This document shows positions 8,057-17,261 of a stretch of 64,000 bases of DNA, one piece after another (the first letter of the stretch is position 1; each line of letters starts with the position of its first letter). The stretch is taken from assembly GCA_965212205.1 (NCBI GenBank), contig CBDBUX010000011.1, positions 1,054,001-1,118,000 on the forward strand, written 5' to 3'. The notes beneath the pieces were generated by a model. That model had not been told where the DNA came from and made no database searches. It saw only the letters and a list, made by a program, of their open reading frames with translations. A program made the position numbers and the translations under genes. Source of the stretch: JAHEJJ01 sp965212205. Its GTDB lineage: Bacteria; Bacteroidota; Bacteroidia; Flavobacteriales; Flavobacteriaceae.

Positions 8057-11000
8057 ATTAACCCCTGCGTCTCAATCCACGGAGCGCCTGCCGATTTAAG
8101 AGCGGTTTCAAGGACTGGAAAATCGCTTTCTACGATGGCCTTTAAAGATGATTTAATTCTCTTCAATTGGTTCTTGGATGTGTTTAAGGTCGTTTTATGC
8201 ATTTCAGTTGGTCCATAGGTACTACTGGCCAATGCAGCCTTACCTATAAAGTCTGCCCTGCCCGGACTAGGATCGTTCTTCTCGCCTACGTCTGCTTTAG
8301 CTTTGTTTCCATTTAACTCGCTGTCTATGGCAAGAATTTTAGATCTTGTCTCATAAATTTTCTGGGCGAGTTGATCTGATGGATTAGTTGCTCTCTGAAG
8401 CGCACGCTGCATGGCATCGACTTTCTTTTTACTCTCCTTAAGCACAGTTTGGGTAGCTTTATAATCTTGCTGGAAGGCTTCCCATGACTTTCTAAAGGCA
8501 TTGATCTCTTCCGGTGTTGCGCCTTCAAGTGCTCCTTTAGCCAGAGGGATAACTTTAAAGGACTTCGGTGCTCCAATCTGCTGCAGTTTCCCATCGGCCC
8601 ATTTTTCGAGGGCTACGGTATAGTCTCCGGGAGTAGCCATAACATTCAGATTGAAATAATCTTCCCCTCCCTTAGGTGGGTTTAAGATCTCGCCACTTCG
8701 ATCGGCAACTCCGAGGTTCCAGGCTACACGATTAAATCCTTTTTTATTAGTTCCCTTAACAACGTTTACAACTTTACCGTCACGATCTTTGACCGTTAAC
8801 AGATATCCTGGTTTTTGTTCGATCTTTTCGGCTTCCAGTGCGTCCCATCCGGGGAAGGGAATACTGGTTTTTCCTTTCTCAGATAGTTTTCTTTGTGATT
8901 CCAGCGAAGGAAGCGAATCCTTTAAATAATAGGTAAACACCGCCCCAAATGGTGGATTATCTGCTTTATATTGGTTACTACCCTGGGCGTAAACCTCACC
9001 TTTAGGAACGTACCAATAGGCAGGTTTAACATCGAAAAGCGTAGCCTCTTGCTGCATATCAGCGGAGGTTATGTCGCGCAATGGTGTAATGTCATCAAGA
9101 ATATAAAATCCTCGTCCGAATGATGCGGCGACCAAGTCGTTCTCTCTTCTTTGTATGGTGATATCCCTGATCGAGATCGTTGGCATTCCGCCTTTGAGCT
9201 GAGTCCAGCTACCACCTCCATTTTTGGTCATATATACCCCATATTCTGTGGCCGCAAACATTAAATTACGATCCACATGATCCTGTACCAATCTCCATGT
9301 GAGGAGTTTCCTGGGCAGATTTCCATTGATTGAACTCCAGGTACGGCCCTTGTCTGTGCTCTTGAGAAGATAAGGTTTGTAATCGCCATATTTATGGTTG
9401 TCCAGCACCAGATAAACGGTATTGGCATCAAATAAATCGGCGCGAACATCATTAACAAAAGGTGTAGCAGGAACTCCTTTAATATTCCCAAGTTCCAGTT
9501 TTCGCCAGTTGGCACCACCGTCTTCACTTACCTGCAGGATACCATCGTCTGTACCTGCATAGAGCAAGCCTTCCTGTACCGGGGATTCGGCCAGGGAAGT
9601 GATCGTATTATAGGTAGACATAGCCAGAACGTCCCATGCATTATCCCAGCTTTGCTGAGATCCCATGATTGGTAATGCGAGTCTTTCCTGATTTCTTGTA
9701 ATATCGGGAGATATGGCATCCCAGGAATCTCCACGATTTTCGGACTTCCAAACGCGTTGGGAAGCAAAATAGAGCCGGGTTGGCTTATGAGGACTTACCA
9801 GAATCGGGGAATCCCAATTCCAACGTTCTGCCGGATCACCTGGCGCAGGTTGCGGCTGAATGTATACCGTTTCACGTGTGGTCTGATCTACCCTCCACAG
9901 TACACCTTGTTGAAATTCACCATAGGTTATATCTGGGTTTCCAGGTTCTGTGGCCGACTGATGTCCATCGGCTGATAGGGTTACCCACCAATCCGAATTA
10001 TAGATCCCGCCACTCTTTCTTGTGCGTGAAGGGCCGCCATGCGAACCATTATCTTGTGTGCCGCCATAAATATGGTAGAAAGGCGAAGCGTCATCAACAG
10101 CAACCTTATAGTATTGTATCACCGGAAGATTGGATACATATTTCCAATTCTTGGTATGATCGAAGCTTTCATAGAGTCCGCCGTCTGTACCGAAAAGCAC
10201 ATAATTTGGATCAGACGCCTTGAAAGCCACTGCATGACTATCGACATGCTTTCCTTTCTCATTCATCTGAACAAAGGTCTTGCCATGGTCTTCAGAGATC
10301 ATGACGTAGTTGTTCATCAGGTATAGCCTTCCATCTTTGTGAGGAGATGCATAGAGTTCCTGGTAATAATGAGGACCTGTACCTCCTGAAACCGTCTTCG
10401 ACATCTTTTTCCAGGACTGACCTCCATTTGCCGACATAAAAACTCCACCTTTGCGTCTTTCCATCTCGATCGCTGCATAGACGACATCAGGATTTTTATG
10501 ATTCATCGCCAATCCTATTTTACCCAGGCGTTCTTTAGGAATTCCTGTGGTGAGTTTGTTCCAGTTTTCTCCTCCATCTGTACTCTTATATAAAGCGGTT
10601 CCGGGTCCGCCTCCCAGATATGCTGCCACTGTACGGTGACGTTGCCAGGTGGCGGCATAGAGCACATCAGGGTTACGTGGATCGATCAGCAGGTCGGTAG
10701 CCCCGGTCCATTCATTTTCACCGGCCAGGGATTTACTCCAGGTGCTGCCGCCATCGGTAGATTTATATATGCCCCTTTCGCCTCCTTTGCTCCAAAGCGG
10801 ACCTTGTACGGCCACCCAAAGCGTGTTTGGATCGTTAGGATGTATTATGATTTTGGAAATGTGCTCAGACATTTTCAACCCTTTGTTTTCCCAGGTCTTT
10901 CCGTCATCATGACTTACATAGATGCCATCTCCGAAACCTACGTGCCGGCCACCAACGTTTTCTCCGGTACCTACCCAGATGGTTCTGGGGTTATTGGGAT

Positions 11001-11292
11001 CAAGGGTAATGCATCCTATAGAATAGGAGGCTTGCTTGTCAAAAATAGGAGTCCAGGTAGTGGCAGAATTGGTGGTTTTCCATACACCGCCAGATCCGAC
11101 AGCTACATACCATACATTTTCATTTTCAGGATGAATCGCGATATCCGCAATACGTCCGGAGGTAAGGGCCGGACCGACATTCCTGAATTTCAAACCGCCA
11201 TAAGGGTTTTGATCTTTTTCTTGTGCCAACCCTGTAAGAGTTGTGCTGAATGCTAATAAAAACAGTAAAATTTTAGGTAGTTGTGATTTCAT
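8047..11292 (-). CDS. large secreted BNR/sortilin-type beta-propeller protein
   Basis: A 1,081-residue exported protein with signal peptide (MKSQLPKILLFLLAF..., cleavage near GLAQ). Residues about 30-750 hold many Asp-box (BNR) repeats of the S-x-D-x-G-x-T-W kind, for example STDGGSTW, STDGGENW, SEDHGKTF, SENRGDSW, STDKGRTW, characteristic of glycosidase-like and Vps10/sortilin beta-propellers. A C-terminal part (about 800-1081) has an Ig-like segment with RDGKVVNVVKG and a helical stretch rich in Lys and Gln. Such proteins are often annotated as glycosyl hydrolases, but no catalytic residues can be named. It is monocistronic. Its stop codon lies inside heptad array B. Exported, probably periplasmic or surface located. 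Confidence 0.88.
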   Translation of the reverse strand: MKSQLPKILLFLLAFSTTLTGLAQEKDQNPYGGLKFRNVGPALTSGRIADIAIHPENENVWYVAVGSGGVWKTTNSATTWTPIFDKQASYSIGCITLDPNNPRTIWVGTGENVGGRHVGFGDGIYVSHDDGKTWENKGLKMSEHISKIIIHPNDPNTLWVAVQGPLWSKGGERGIYKSTDGGSTWSKSLAGENEWTGATDLLIDPRNPDVLYAATWQRHRTVAAYLGGGPGTALYKSTDGGENWNKLTTGIPKERLGKIGLAMNHKNPDVVYAAIEMERRKGGVFMSANGGQSWKKMSKTVSGGTGPHYYQELYASPHKDGRLYLMNNYVMISEDHGKTFVQMNEKGKHVDSHAVAFKASDPNYVLFGTDGGLYESFDHTKNWKYVSNLPVIQYYKVAVDDASPFYHIYGGTQDNGSHGGPSRTRKSGGIYNSDWWVTLSADGHQSATEPGNPDITYGEFQQGVLWRVDQTTRETVYIQPQPAPGDPAERWNWDSPILVSPHKPTRLYFASQRVWKSENRGDSWDAISPDITRNQERLALPIMGSQQSWDNAWDVLAMSTYNTITSLAESPVQEGLLYAGTDDGILQVSEDGGANWRKLELGNIKGVPATPFVNDVRADLFDANTVYLVLDNHKYGDYKPYLLKSTDKGRTWSSINGNLPRKLLTWRLVQDHVDRNLMFAATEYGVYMTKNGGGSWTQLKGGMPTISIRDITIQRRENDLVAASFGRGFYILDDITPLRDITSADMQQEATLFDVKPAYWYVPKGEVYAQGSNQYKADNPPFGAVFTYYLKDSLPSLESQRKLSEKGKTSIPFPGWDALEAEKIEQKPGYLLTVKDRDGKVVNVVKGTNKKGFNRVAWNLGVADRSGEILNPPKGGEDYFNLNVMATPGDYTVALEKWADGKLQQIGAPKSFKVIPLAKGALEGATPEEINAFRKSWEAFQQDYKATQTVLKESKKKVDAMQRALQRATNPSDQLAQKIYETRSKILAIDSELNGNKAKADVGEKNDPSPGRADFIGKAALASSTYGPTEMHKTTLNTSKNQLKRIKSSLKAIVESDFPVLETALKSAGAPWIETQGLIND

Positions 11293-11647
11293 AAAAGTTA
11301 GTGAATTTTAGTGGCGTGAATGTAATTAAAATCCTCTTATAGATTAGTTAAGAAATACTAAAATGTTTTCCTAAATGTAGAGTGATGTTGCAGGGTAGCA
11401 AAGACCATGGACTTTGGGCAACAATCGTACATGGGATGTTGGGTGAAGGATGTTAGTAGATGGAAGACAGGAGTTGCCTGCTCCTCTGAATGCGCTAAGG
11501 CGGAGAAAGTGGGAAGTACGAGAATGTTAGATGGGATACTGTAGATGGAAATCCGGATAATCAACAATCAAGAATGAAGAATAACCGATCCTCCCTGGAA
11601 ATGCTCCTAATAGGACTGCTGGCAAACCTTAATAGTTCCCTCCATTT
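11293..11647. repeat. 355-base non-coding gap with heptad-type low-complexity tracts (array C)
   Basis: No convincing gene is present. At about 11433-11475 the plus strand shows seven-base units GGATGTT, GGGTGAA, GGATGTT and then AGATGGA, AGACAGG-like units; a second purine-rich stretch is at 11505-11550. At 11551-11585 the minus strand again shows ATTCTTC, ATTCTTG, ATTGTTG, ATTATCC. A 69-codon minus frame across this tract is rejected because it is made of the repeat. Function is unknown. Confidence 0.6.
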
Positions 11648-11995
11648 TTACATGGGTTGAATTTTGGGCTTTAACTTCTTATAGAGTTTTAGTTGATGGG
11701 CATTCAGGATCGAAGCCATTTTTGTTGTTTCCTCCTTGGAGAGGGCTGTTAGTGCAGATTTTTGTGCTTCCGGGGCCAGGGCTTTATTTTCGATTTCGTT
11801 ACGCTTTAAAAGGTAGGACGAAATGGTATGGTGAAAATCGGTGACCTGTTCGATTGTGAGTTCCAGATCTGCCTGATATTGATTCAGTACTTGTTGTGCT
11901 TTTTGATCGGCTTGTGCTTTGTTCATTTGCTGGGCAGAGGCAGAGGCACACAAAAGAACCAGCGCACTGATGAATAATGTAGTAATTTTTTTCAT
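11648..11995 (-). CDS. small secreted helical protein, unknown function
   Basis: A 115-residue protein with a clear signal peptide (MKKITTLFISALVLLCASASAQQ). The mature part is strongly helical and charged, with A/K/Q-rich heptads and an LTIEQVTDFHHTISSYLLKRNEIE segment near residues 45-68, which resembles the general layout of small periplasmic helical proteins such as Spy/CpxP-like ones, though no LTxxQ motif pair is present. Divergent from terC with 114 bases between them. No function can be assigned. Confidence 0.65.
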   Translation of the reverse strand: MKKITTLFISALVLLCASASAQQMNKAQADQKAQQVLNQYQADLELTIEQVTDFHHTISSYLLKRNEIENKALAPEAQKSALTALSKEETTKMASILNAHQLKLYKKLKPKIQPM

Positions 11996-12095
11996 GGTAT
12001 ATGTTTTTGCATCAATATCGACACAAAATACAATTTTTATGCCGCAATTGTAAAATCCAATTATTTTCTGTCATGGATGTACTCAATGGGATGCT

Positions 12096-12103
12096 TATAT
12101 TTG
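12096..12103 (+). promoter_or_regulatory. -7 promoter box before terC-like gene
   Basis: TATATTTG fits TAnnTTTG and ends six bases before the ATG at 12110, implying a nearly leaderless transcript. This supports choosing 12110 rather than the upstream in-frame ATG at 12077, which lies before the box. Confidence 0.5.
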
Positions 12104-12109
12104 CCGACT

Positions 12110-13066
12110 ATGATCATCTGGATTAGTTTTTTACTCCTCATTTTCATTTTCCTGGCCATAGATCTGGGCATATTAAATAAGAAGGATCATGTGATCAGGA
12201 CCCGTGAAGCCGCGCTCTGGACGAGCCTCTGGGTGAGCATTGCGCTGAGCTTTAGTTTTGTGATCTATTGGCTGTTCTCTTCCGGACTCATCGATAACCC
12301 TACAGGGCTCGAACCTTCCGGGGCGGTTTTAAAATATATCACCGGCTATCTCATCGAGTTGTCGCTGAGTATCGACAATGTCTTTGTAATAGCGATCATA
12401 TTTCAGGCCTTTGGCATACCTCCCAAATATCAGCATCGTGTACTTTTTTGGGGTATTCTCGGAGCCGTCGTATTCCGGGCAGTGATGATTCTCTTCGGGA
12501 TCACTCTCATCAACCAATTCGAATGGATCATTTATGTTTTTGGAGTTTTCCTGATCTACACGGCCTACAAAATGTTTCGTTCAGAAAATATCGAGTACGA
12601 TCCAAAGAACTCTTTTGTGTTCAGGCAGGTAAAGAAGATATATCCGCTGACCACACAAATACAAGGTAACAAGTTCTTTATGCGAAGGATGGGGGTAAAT
12701 GCTGCTACTCCCCTATTTGTAGCACTTATTGTTATCGAAATAACCGATATCCTTTTTGCCTTCGATAGTATACCAGCGATCCTGGCCATCACCGCAGATC
12801 CTTTCATCGTATTTAGTTCTAATATAATGGCGATTTTAGGATTGCGTTCAATGTATTTCCTGGTCAGTAGAATGCTGGCAAAATTCCGGTATATTCACTA
12901 TAGTCTGGCTGTGATATTGGGCTTTGTGGGTGTTAAAATGCTAACTGCCCATTACTGGCATATCGAGGAGTGGGTCTCACTGACCATAATTATAGTTTCA
13001 CTATTCACAGGAATCGCAACTTCTTTACTGATCCCCGAAAAAAATGAAGATTCAACTGCTGCCTAG
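12110..13066 (+). CDS. TerC family integral membrane protein
   Basis: A 318-residue polytopic membrane protein of the TerC/Alx family, implicated in tellurite resistance and, for Alx/MeeF-type members, manganese export. The family marks are acidic residues in membrane helices: LSIDNVFVIAIIF near residue 85 and the second repeat EITDILFAFDSIPAIL near residue 215, both present here. Eight or so helices are visible. No yybP-ykoY (manganese) riboswitch can be recognised in the short upstream region. Its last four bases overlap the convergent gene's stop codon. Confidence 0.9.
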   Translation: MIIWISFLLLIFIFLAIDLGILNKKDHVIRTREAALWTSLWVSIALSFSFVIYWLFSSGLIDNPTGLEPSGAVLKYITGYLIELSLSIDNVFVIAIIFQAFGIPPKYQHRVLFWGILGAVVFRAVMILFGITLINQFEWIIYVFGVFLIYTAYKMFRSENIEYDPKNSFVFRQVKKIYPLTTQIQGNKFFMRRMGVNAATPLFVALIVIEITDILFAFDSIPAILAITADPFIVFSSNIMAILGLRSMYFLVSRMLAKFRYIHYSLAVILGFVGVKMLTAHYWHIEEWVSLTIIIVSLFTGIATSLLIPEKNEDSTAA

Positions 13067-13404
13067 CAATGCATTTTGGCCATACCAATATATTCCATCA
13101 CCCGGACCTCGATGTTCTTGTAGGCTTCAAACTGTTGTTTGACCTTTACCTTGCCTTCTTTTAAAAGCAACGACTTGCTCCTTAAGTTACTGATGAGCTC
13201 AATATTATTGCCATGCATATCGTCCAGATGCTTTTTTAAAGATTCCATCTTCTGGTACAGACTTAGTGTTTTAGGCTCACAGATATAGGAATTCAACTTG
13301 GTTCTCAGGGAAACCAGGTTTTTATTTATACGCTCTAACCGGTGTATAATGCTATTGCTATTAATAGATCTGGGCGAGTGAGGAAGAAAGTCTGCTGATG
13401 TCAT
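13063..13404 (-). CDS. small coiled-coil protein, unknown function
   Basis: A 113-residue cytoplasmic protein without signal peptide or membrane segment. Residues 20-100 are Leu/Lys/Glu-rich and probably form a coiled coil (IIHRLERINKNLVSLRTKL, MESLKKHLDDM). It ends with a Cys and overlaps the terC stop by four bases in convergent orientation. I do not recognise the family. Confidence 0.55.
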   Translation of the reverse strand: MTSADFLPHSPRSINSNSIIHRLERINKNLVSLRTKLNSYICEPKTLSLYQKMESLKKHLDDMHGNNIELISNLRSKSLLLKEGKVKVKQQFEAYKNIEVRVMEYIGMAKMHC

Positions 13405-13672
13405 AAGTGAAAGATTATTTGGGGATACTAAATGATTTACCGTAAAAAAGGTACGAATTTCCGTTCAATATTAGATACTCGAATTCTCTGTTTACGCCAA
13501 CTTTAACGATTTGTTGGTATAGTTTTTACTTTGTTTTAATACTTCCAGAAGTCCTCTTCGCCCCACTGATGATAAGGCCTTCATATTAATGGCAACGCAA
13601 GGGAGGAATAATCTATTGTTGGGAAGTGTGGTTATTCGACGAAATAACCAGGATGATATTCGGCGTATAGGA

Positions 13673-14032
13673 CTAGTCGATGTCTTCCTCGTCGTCTGCC
13701 TGGATCTCTGCGATCACTTTATCCCATTTATAGGAAAAAGGAGAACGATAAAGTTCTTTGAGGAGTTTTTTTCTTTTGCGGTCAGAAATATCGAGCGTAT
13801 CGATGATTTCCCTTCGCTCTTTAATGGTAGCAAGGCGTTCATATTTTAAACGCATACGCTCATCTGCCGGTGTAACGAGTTCCGGTTCGTACTGTGCTAG
13901 TACGGTGTGCTTCTTTACTTTTATTTTTTTAGCCGTGTTCGATTTTGTTTCCTGCTGAGCCATTGAGGAAACACAACCCAGGCATAAACAAAAAACGGCA
14001 AAAAAACCGATTTTTTTCCAAAGAGTGTTCAT
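13673..14032 (-). CDS. small exported protein, unknown function
   Basis: A 119-residue protein with signal peptide (MNTLWKKIGFFAVFCLCLGCVSSMAQ). The mature part is basic and helical in the middle (RMRLKYERLATIKERREIIDTLDISDRKRKKLLKEL) and ends in an acidic tail DDEEDID. An opposite-strand frame at 13589-13849 overlaps it but lacks any protein-like character, while this one has a signal peptide and Flavobacteria-like composition. The 268 bases between it and the upstream 13404 gene hold nothing I recognise. Function unknown. Confidence 0.65.
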   Translation of the reverse strand: MNTLWKKIGFFAVFCLCLGCVSSMAQQETKSNTAKKIKVKKHTVLAQYEPELVTPADERMRLKYERLATIKERREIIDTLDISDRKRKKLLKELYRSPFSYKWDKVIAEIQADDEEDID

Positions 14033-14260
14033 TTTAATCTATAGTGTTCAACGGAACAATATATGAATAATAATAAGCTTAATAGATTGAATAATAAGCT
14101 GCTATAGGAATTTCAACGAATTTTTTGCACCTTTTGTCTGATAACAGAAGTCCGGAGAGTGTGGGCAGCAAGACTAGGCATGTAATTTTGCGGTGCGGTT
14201 GACGTCTTACTTACTAGAGATTAATCAAGCCTGAGTTTTGGAACATTAAATTATAACGCC

Positions 14261-14767
14261 ATGAACAGAATATTTCTTTTGCTAATCTTAGCTATTCTCT
14301 GGGTCGGACAGGTTAATGCTCAAAGTGTCATCGTTTCTGCCGAAATCAGTTTCGTTTTTGTATCTAAGGATGTCGAAGGAACGATTGGTGGATTTAGTTC
14401 TGAATCTTCAATTGACCTGGAGCAGTTACTCAATTCCCGATTTAAAGGCGCCGTTTTGGTAGACGACTTGCGTACGGGGAATTTCTTAAGAGACTGGTCT
14501 TTAAAAAGCTCTAAATATTTCGACTCAGACGAGTATCCAAATATTCTATTCCAAAGCACTGATATCATCGAAAAGGATGGCGGATTTGTGGTCAGTGGCC
14601 AGCTTAGCATCAAAGATGTTTCCAGGAATACTTCTATCGTTTTTCGACGCGAAGGGAAAAAACTTACCGGGACCACGGCCATCTATAGCTCCGATTTTGG
14701 CATCGATATTAAGAAGAAAAGAGAGGATAATCTTGTGGAGGTAAAACTAGTTCTAATGCTGGAGTAG
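14261..14767 (+). CDS. YceI family secreted protein
   Basis: A 168-residue lipocalin-like YceI-family protein with an N-terminal signal peptide (cleavage near VNAQ). The YceI pattern appears as strands containing LRTGNFLRDWSLKSSKYFDSDEYPNI (about 70-95), the usual region where members have RDxHLRSxDFFD, followed by GQLSIKDVSRNTSI, the usual G-x-LTIKGVT-K-P position. YceI proteins bind long polyisoprenoid or lipid chains in the periplasm. A TAATTTTG box at 14183-14190 could be its -7 element with a 64-base leader. Its closeness to the polyketide operon on the other strand may be coincidence. Confidence 0.82.
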   Translation: MNRIFLLLILAILWVGQVNAQSVIVSAEISFVFVSKDVEGTIGGFSSESSIDLEQLLNSRFKGAVLVDDLRTGNFLRDWSLKSSKYFDSDEYPNILFQSTDIIEKDGGFVVSGQLSIKDVSRNTSIVFRREGKKLTGTTAIYSSDFGIDIKKKREDNLVEVKLVLMLE

Positions 14768-14789
14768 ATATCATGATCATAACTTTAGA

Positions 14790-15230
14790 TCAGCCAGCCT
14801 TGTTCTTGTGGTCGAACATCAAACTGTAAATTTTGCCTACCGCCCAGTTTCCCAGGGGGAAATACCATGCAAAAAATAAAGCCATCGCCAGAGAAAAATT
14901 TCGGGAAGTAAAAAATTGGTCGATGAGATTATCCGGATAAGCATAAGATGACTGTAAAGCATAACCGCTGAATTCCAGTATTCCCATGGCGATCAGGCCA
15001 TAGGCGTACTGAGCATGTATGGGTAATCCCCTGAGTAATAAAGATATTGGGACCATATAGATCACATAAACCGTAATTACTTGCCACCAATATGTAAACC
15101 GGGCAATACGGACTTCCTGACCTACCCAATTCATCATCGTGCCCCAAAGCAGGTAGACCACAACATAGATGATCACAAGTCTGAAATCGACTTTAAACTT
15201 CGATAAGACCCAGTTATAGTATATGCTCAT
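14790..15230 (-). CDS. polytopic membrane protein at end of type III PKS operon
   Basis: A 146-residue protein with about four hydrophobic helices (near 17-36, 45-66, 75-95 and 112-130). No conserved enzyme motif is recognised. It starts four bases after the acyl carrier protein stop codon and is the last of seven tightly spaced minus-strand genes, so it very probably belongs to the same transcription unit. A role in membrane handling or transport of the polyketide/lipid product is inference from position only. Confidence 0.65.
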   Translation of the reverse strand: MSIYYNWVLSKFKVDFRLVIIYVVVYLLWGTMMNWVGQEVRIARFTYWWQVITVYVIYMVPISLLLRGLPIHAQYAYGLIAMGILEFSGYALQSSYAYPDNLIDQFFTSRNFSLAMALFFAWYFPLGNWAVGKIYSLMFDHKNKAG

Positions 15231-15234
15231 TCCT

Positions 15235-15489
15235 TTATTTTGCAGCTAACTTTTTTTGGATGAGTTCAATAGCATGCTCAACTGTTTGCATTTGATCCAT
15301 ATCATCATTTTCAAGAACAATATCATATTTGTCTTCCACATCTAAAACGATATCTACCAGATGGGCAGAATTGATGTTGAGCTCCTCCACTAAATGGCTC
15401 TTGGGCCCCACCTGATCCGAAGTGACATCTTCGGGCAAATAAGGTTGAATAATTTCTAACAAGTCGTCGTAAAGAGGGGATTTATCCAT
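15235..15489 (-). CDS. acyl carrier protein of the PKS operon
   Basis: An 84-residue acyl carrier protein. The phosphopantetheine site region reads EELNINSAHLVDIVLDVEDKYDI, with S41 as the expected attachment serine; the usual DSL triad is NSA here, a pattern seen in specialised rather than housekeeping ACPs. It follows the ketosynthase by eight bases and precedes the membrane protein by four. It would carry the acyl chain for the ketosynthase and dehydratase encoded upstream, and perhaps load the type III PKS. Confidence 0.88.
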   Translation of the reverse strand: MDKSPLYDDLLEIIQPYLPEDVTSDQVGPKSHLVEELNINSAHLVDIVLDVEDKYDIVLENDDMDQMQTVEHAIELIQKKLAAK

Positions 15490-15497
15490 AGCAATTT

Positions 15498-16772
15498 CTA
15501 ATCCTTAAATGCCTTAAAAATAACACAAGCGTTTACATCACCAAAACCAAAACTAGCTTTTGCTATAATTTCTGGTTCAAAACCGATGGATCTGAGCGGA
15601 ATAGATTCCCCAGACAATTCTTTCTCTATTTCCGGGTGAAGATCCTCACAATTTATATTCCCAAATATTTCGCTATGTTCGAATTGCAACACGCTTCCTA
15701 CACACTCCATGCTTCCCGCTGCTGCCAATCCATGCCCCATAGTACTTTTAAATGAATTTAAATACGGGAAAGAGCGACGGTCGAGGTCCAATGCTTTTTT
15801 CCAGTTCCTGACCTCTACAGGGTCTTTAGCTGTGGCGGTTAAATGACCATTTATAGCATCGATCTCTTCCGCCTTTATGGCGGATTGCTTCAGGGCCTCC
15901 CTAATGCATCGCTGTACCGCGGTAGGATTAGGCGCGGTAATAGTGCCACCACCTCTTTGTCCTCCGCTATTAATCGCACCACCCAAGACCTCCGCATAGA
16001 TTTTGGCATTCCTTTCGATCGCACTTTCGAGCGATTCCAATACCAATGCCCCTGCCCCACTGCCCGGCACAAAACCTGAAGCCGTTGCACTTAAAGGCCG
16101 ACTCGCAGCATGAGGGTTATCGTTAAACTTTCGCGGGAGAATACGCATAGCATCGAAACCAGCCCAGACGTAGGGCCCGCTATCACTACAACTTCCCACC
16201 AGCATACGCTTGGCATGGCCCTGATTAATACGATGATACGCCATGATCATGCCTTCTGTACCTGTGCTGCAAGCTGAAGAATTGGTGGTCACCTGATTGC
16301 CGGCGCCTAAAATTCCACCGAGATAGGCGCTGATACCGCTAGCCATGGTTTGCACCACCGAGGTGCTTCCCAGGCGACGTACCTGACCTTCATCGATCAG
16401 ATATATTGCCTCGCGAAACTTATCTACGCCAAGGACACCGGTACCAAAAATGATCCCACTATCCCAGTCAGGTTCAGATTTGGCATCTACAGGCAGCCCG
16501 GCATCGGTCCAGGCGTCTTTTCCGGCCATCACTCCGTAAATTAATCCGCTGGCCTTAAGTCCTCTTTGCTGAACCGTAGTGAAGTAATTATCGATACGAC
16601 GATCATCAATTTTGGGATATCCAGCAATTTGACAGCCAAAACTCAAATCTTTCAGATCTTGCCTGAATTCGATCCCGCTGATCCCCCGACTAAGGTTTTT
16701 TCCGAAAGACTCAAGGTCTAGTCCATTGGGTGCACAGATGCCCATTCCAGTGATGACCACTCTATTTTTCAT
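15498..16772 (-). CDS. beta-ketoacyl-ACP synthase (KAS II-like)
   Basis: A 424-residue thiolase-fold condensing enzyme. The complete catalytic set is visible: C168 in SSACSTG, H310 in INGHLTATAKD (the usual NAHGTST is altered to NGHLTAT), K342 and H347 in FKSTMGHGLAAAG. GFGDVNACVIF closes the protein as in FabF/FabB relatives. It should extend ACP-bound chains by Claisen condensation. The start overlaps the upstream dehydratase gene by 11 bases. The window has no other fatty acid synthesis genes, so this looks like a dedicated synthase for the PKS operon. Confidence 0.9.
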   Translation of the reverse strand: MKNRVVITGMGICAPNGLDLESFGKNLSRGISGIEFRQDLKDLSFGCQIAGYPKIDDRRIDNYFTTVQQRGLKASGLIYGVMAGKDAWTDAGLPVDAKSEPDWDSGIIFGTGVLGVDKFREAIYLIDEGQVRRLGSTSVVQTMASGISAYLGGILGAGNQVTTNSSACSTGTEGMIMAYHRINQGHAKRMLVGSCSDSGPYVWAGFDAMRILPRKFNDNPHAASRPLSATASGFVPGSGAGALVLESLESAIERNAKIYAEVLGGAINSGGQRGGGTITAPNPTAVQRCIREALKQSAIKAEEIDAINGHLTATAKDPVEVRNWKKALDLDRRSFPYLNSFKSTMGHGLAAAGSMECVGSVLQFEHSEIFGNINCEDLHPEIEKELSGESIPLRSIGFEPEIIAKASFGFGDVNACVIFKAFKD

Positions 16773-17205
16773 CCGATACCGGTTTAAGCATGCCTGATAA
16801 TTGACCTTTGCAGACCAGGGTCTTATCAGAATTGTACATTTTCACCTCGCATTTTAATTTGCCAAATCGGAAATATGTTTTTTTGGCGAATACCTCTACA
16901 CGTTCATTAGGGTATACCGAGTGGTAAAACTCCATTTCGGAGCTGCTAAGTACCATCATAGCATGAGACTTTGAACCTTTCATCAGATATATCGCAAAGC
17001 AGGCCAGCCCGATCTGTGCGCAGCATTCCGTAAGAATAACCCCGGGAGTTACAGGTGTTTCTCTAAAATGCCCCCTATAAAAGTCGAGTTCTTCCCTAAA
17101 AGTGAAGCTTCCTCTTATCCCCTCTTCACCAAGCTCCTGAATTTCATCGACAAACAGAAAAGGTTCGCTATAAGGAAGTTTTTCAATGATAGATCTATAA
17201 TTCAT
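16762..17205 (-). CDS. FabZ-like 3-hydroxyacyl-ACP dehydratase
   Basis: A 147-residue single hot-dog protein. The FabZ active-site pattern is present: H46 in YRGHFRETPVTPGV and E60 in ILTECCAQIG. It would dehydrate 3-hydroxyacyl chains on the operon's ACP, or act as a thioesterase/cyclase-like hot-dog enzyme. It lies 56 bases downstream of the type III PKS gene and overlaps the ketosynthase gene. No ketoreductase is encoded in the operon, so reduction would have to use the housekeeping FabG. Confidence 0.88.
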   Translation of the reverse strand: MNYRSIIEKLPYSEPFLFVDEIQELGEEGIRGSFTFREELDFYRGHFRETPVTPGVILTECCAQIGLACFAIYLMKGSKSHAMMVLSSSEMEFYHSVYPNERVEVFAKKTYFRFGKLKCEVKMYNSDKTLVCKGQLSGMLKPVSDEK

Positions 17206-17261
17206 TACAATAAGATTTCGCTCCCGTCTGCTTTCATTTTATCCAACTATCGATCTTGGGT

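Noticed and set aside
11358..11567. 69-codon minus-strand frame in the gap after the BNR gene.
   Set aside because: It is composed of the heptad-type low-complexity tract.
13589..13849. 86-codon plus-strand frame.
   Set aside because: Antisense to the exported 119-residue gene; no protein-like features.
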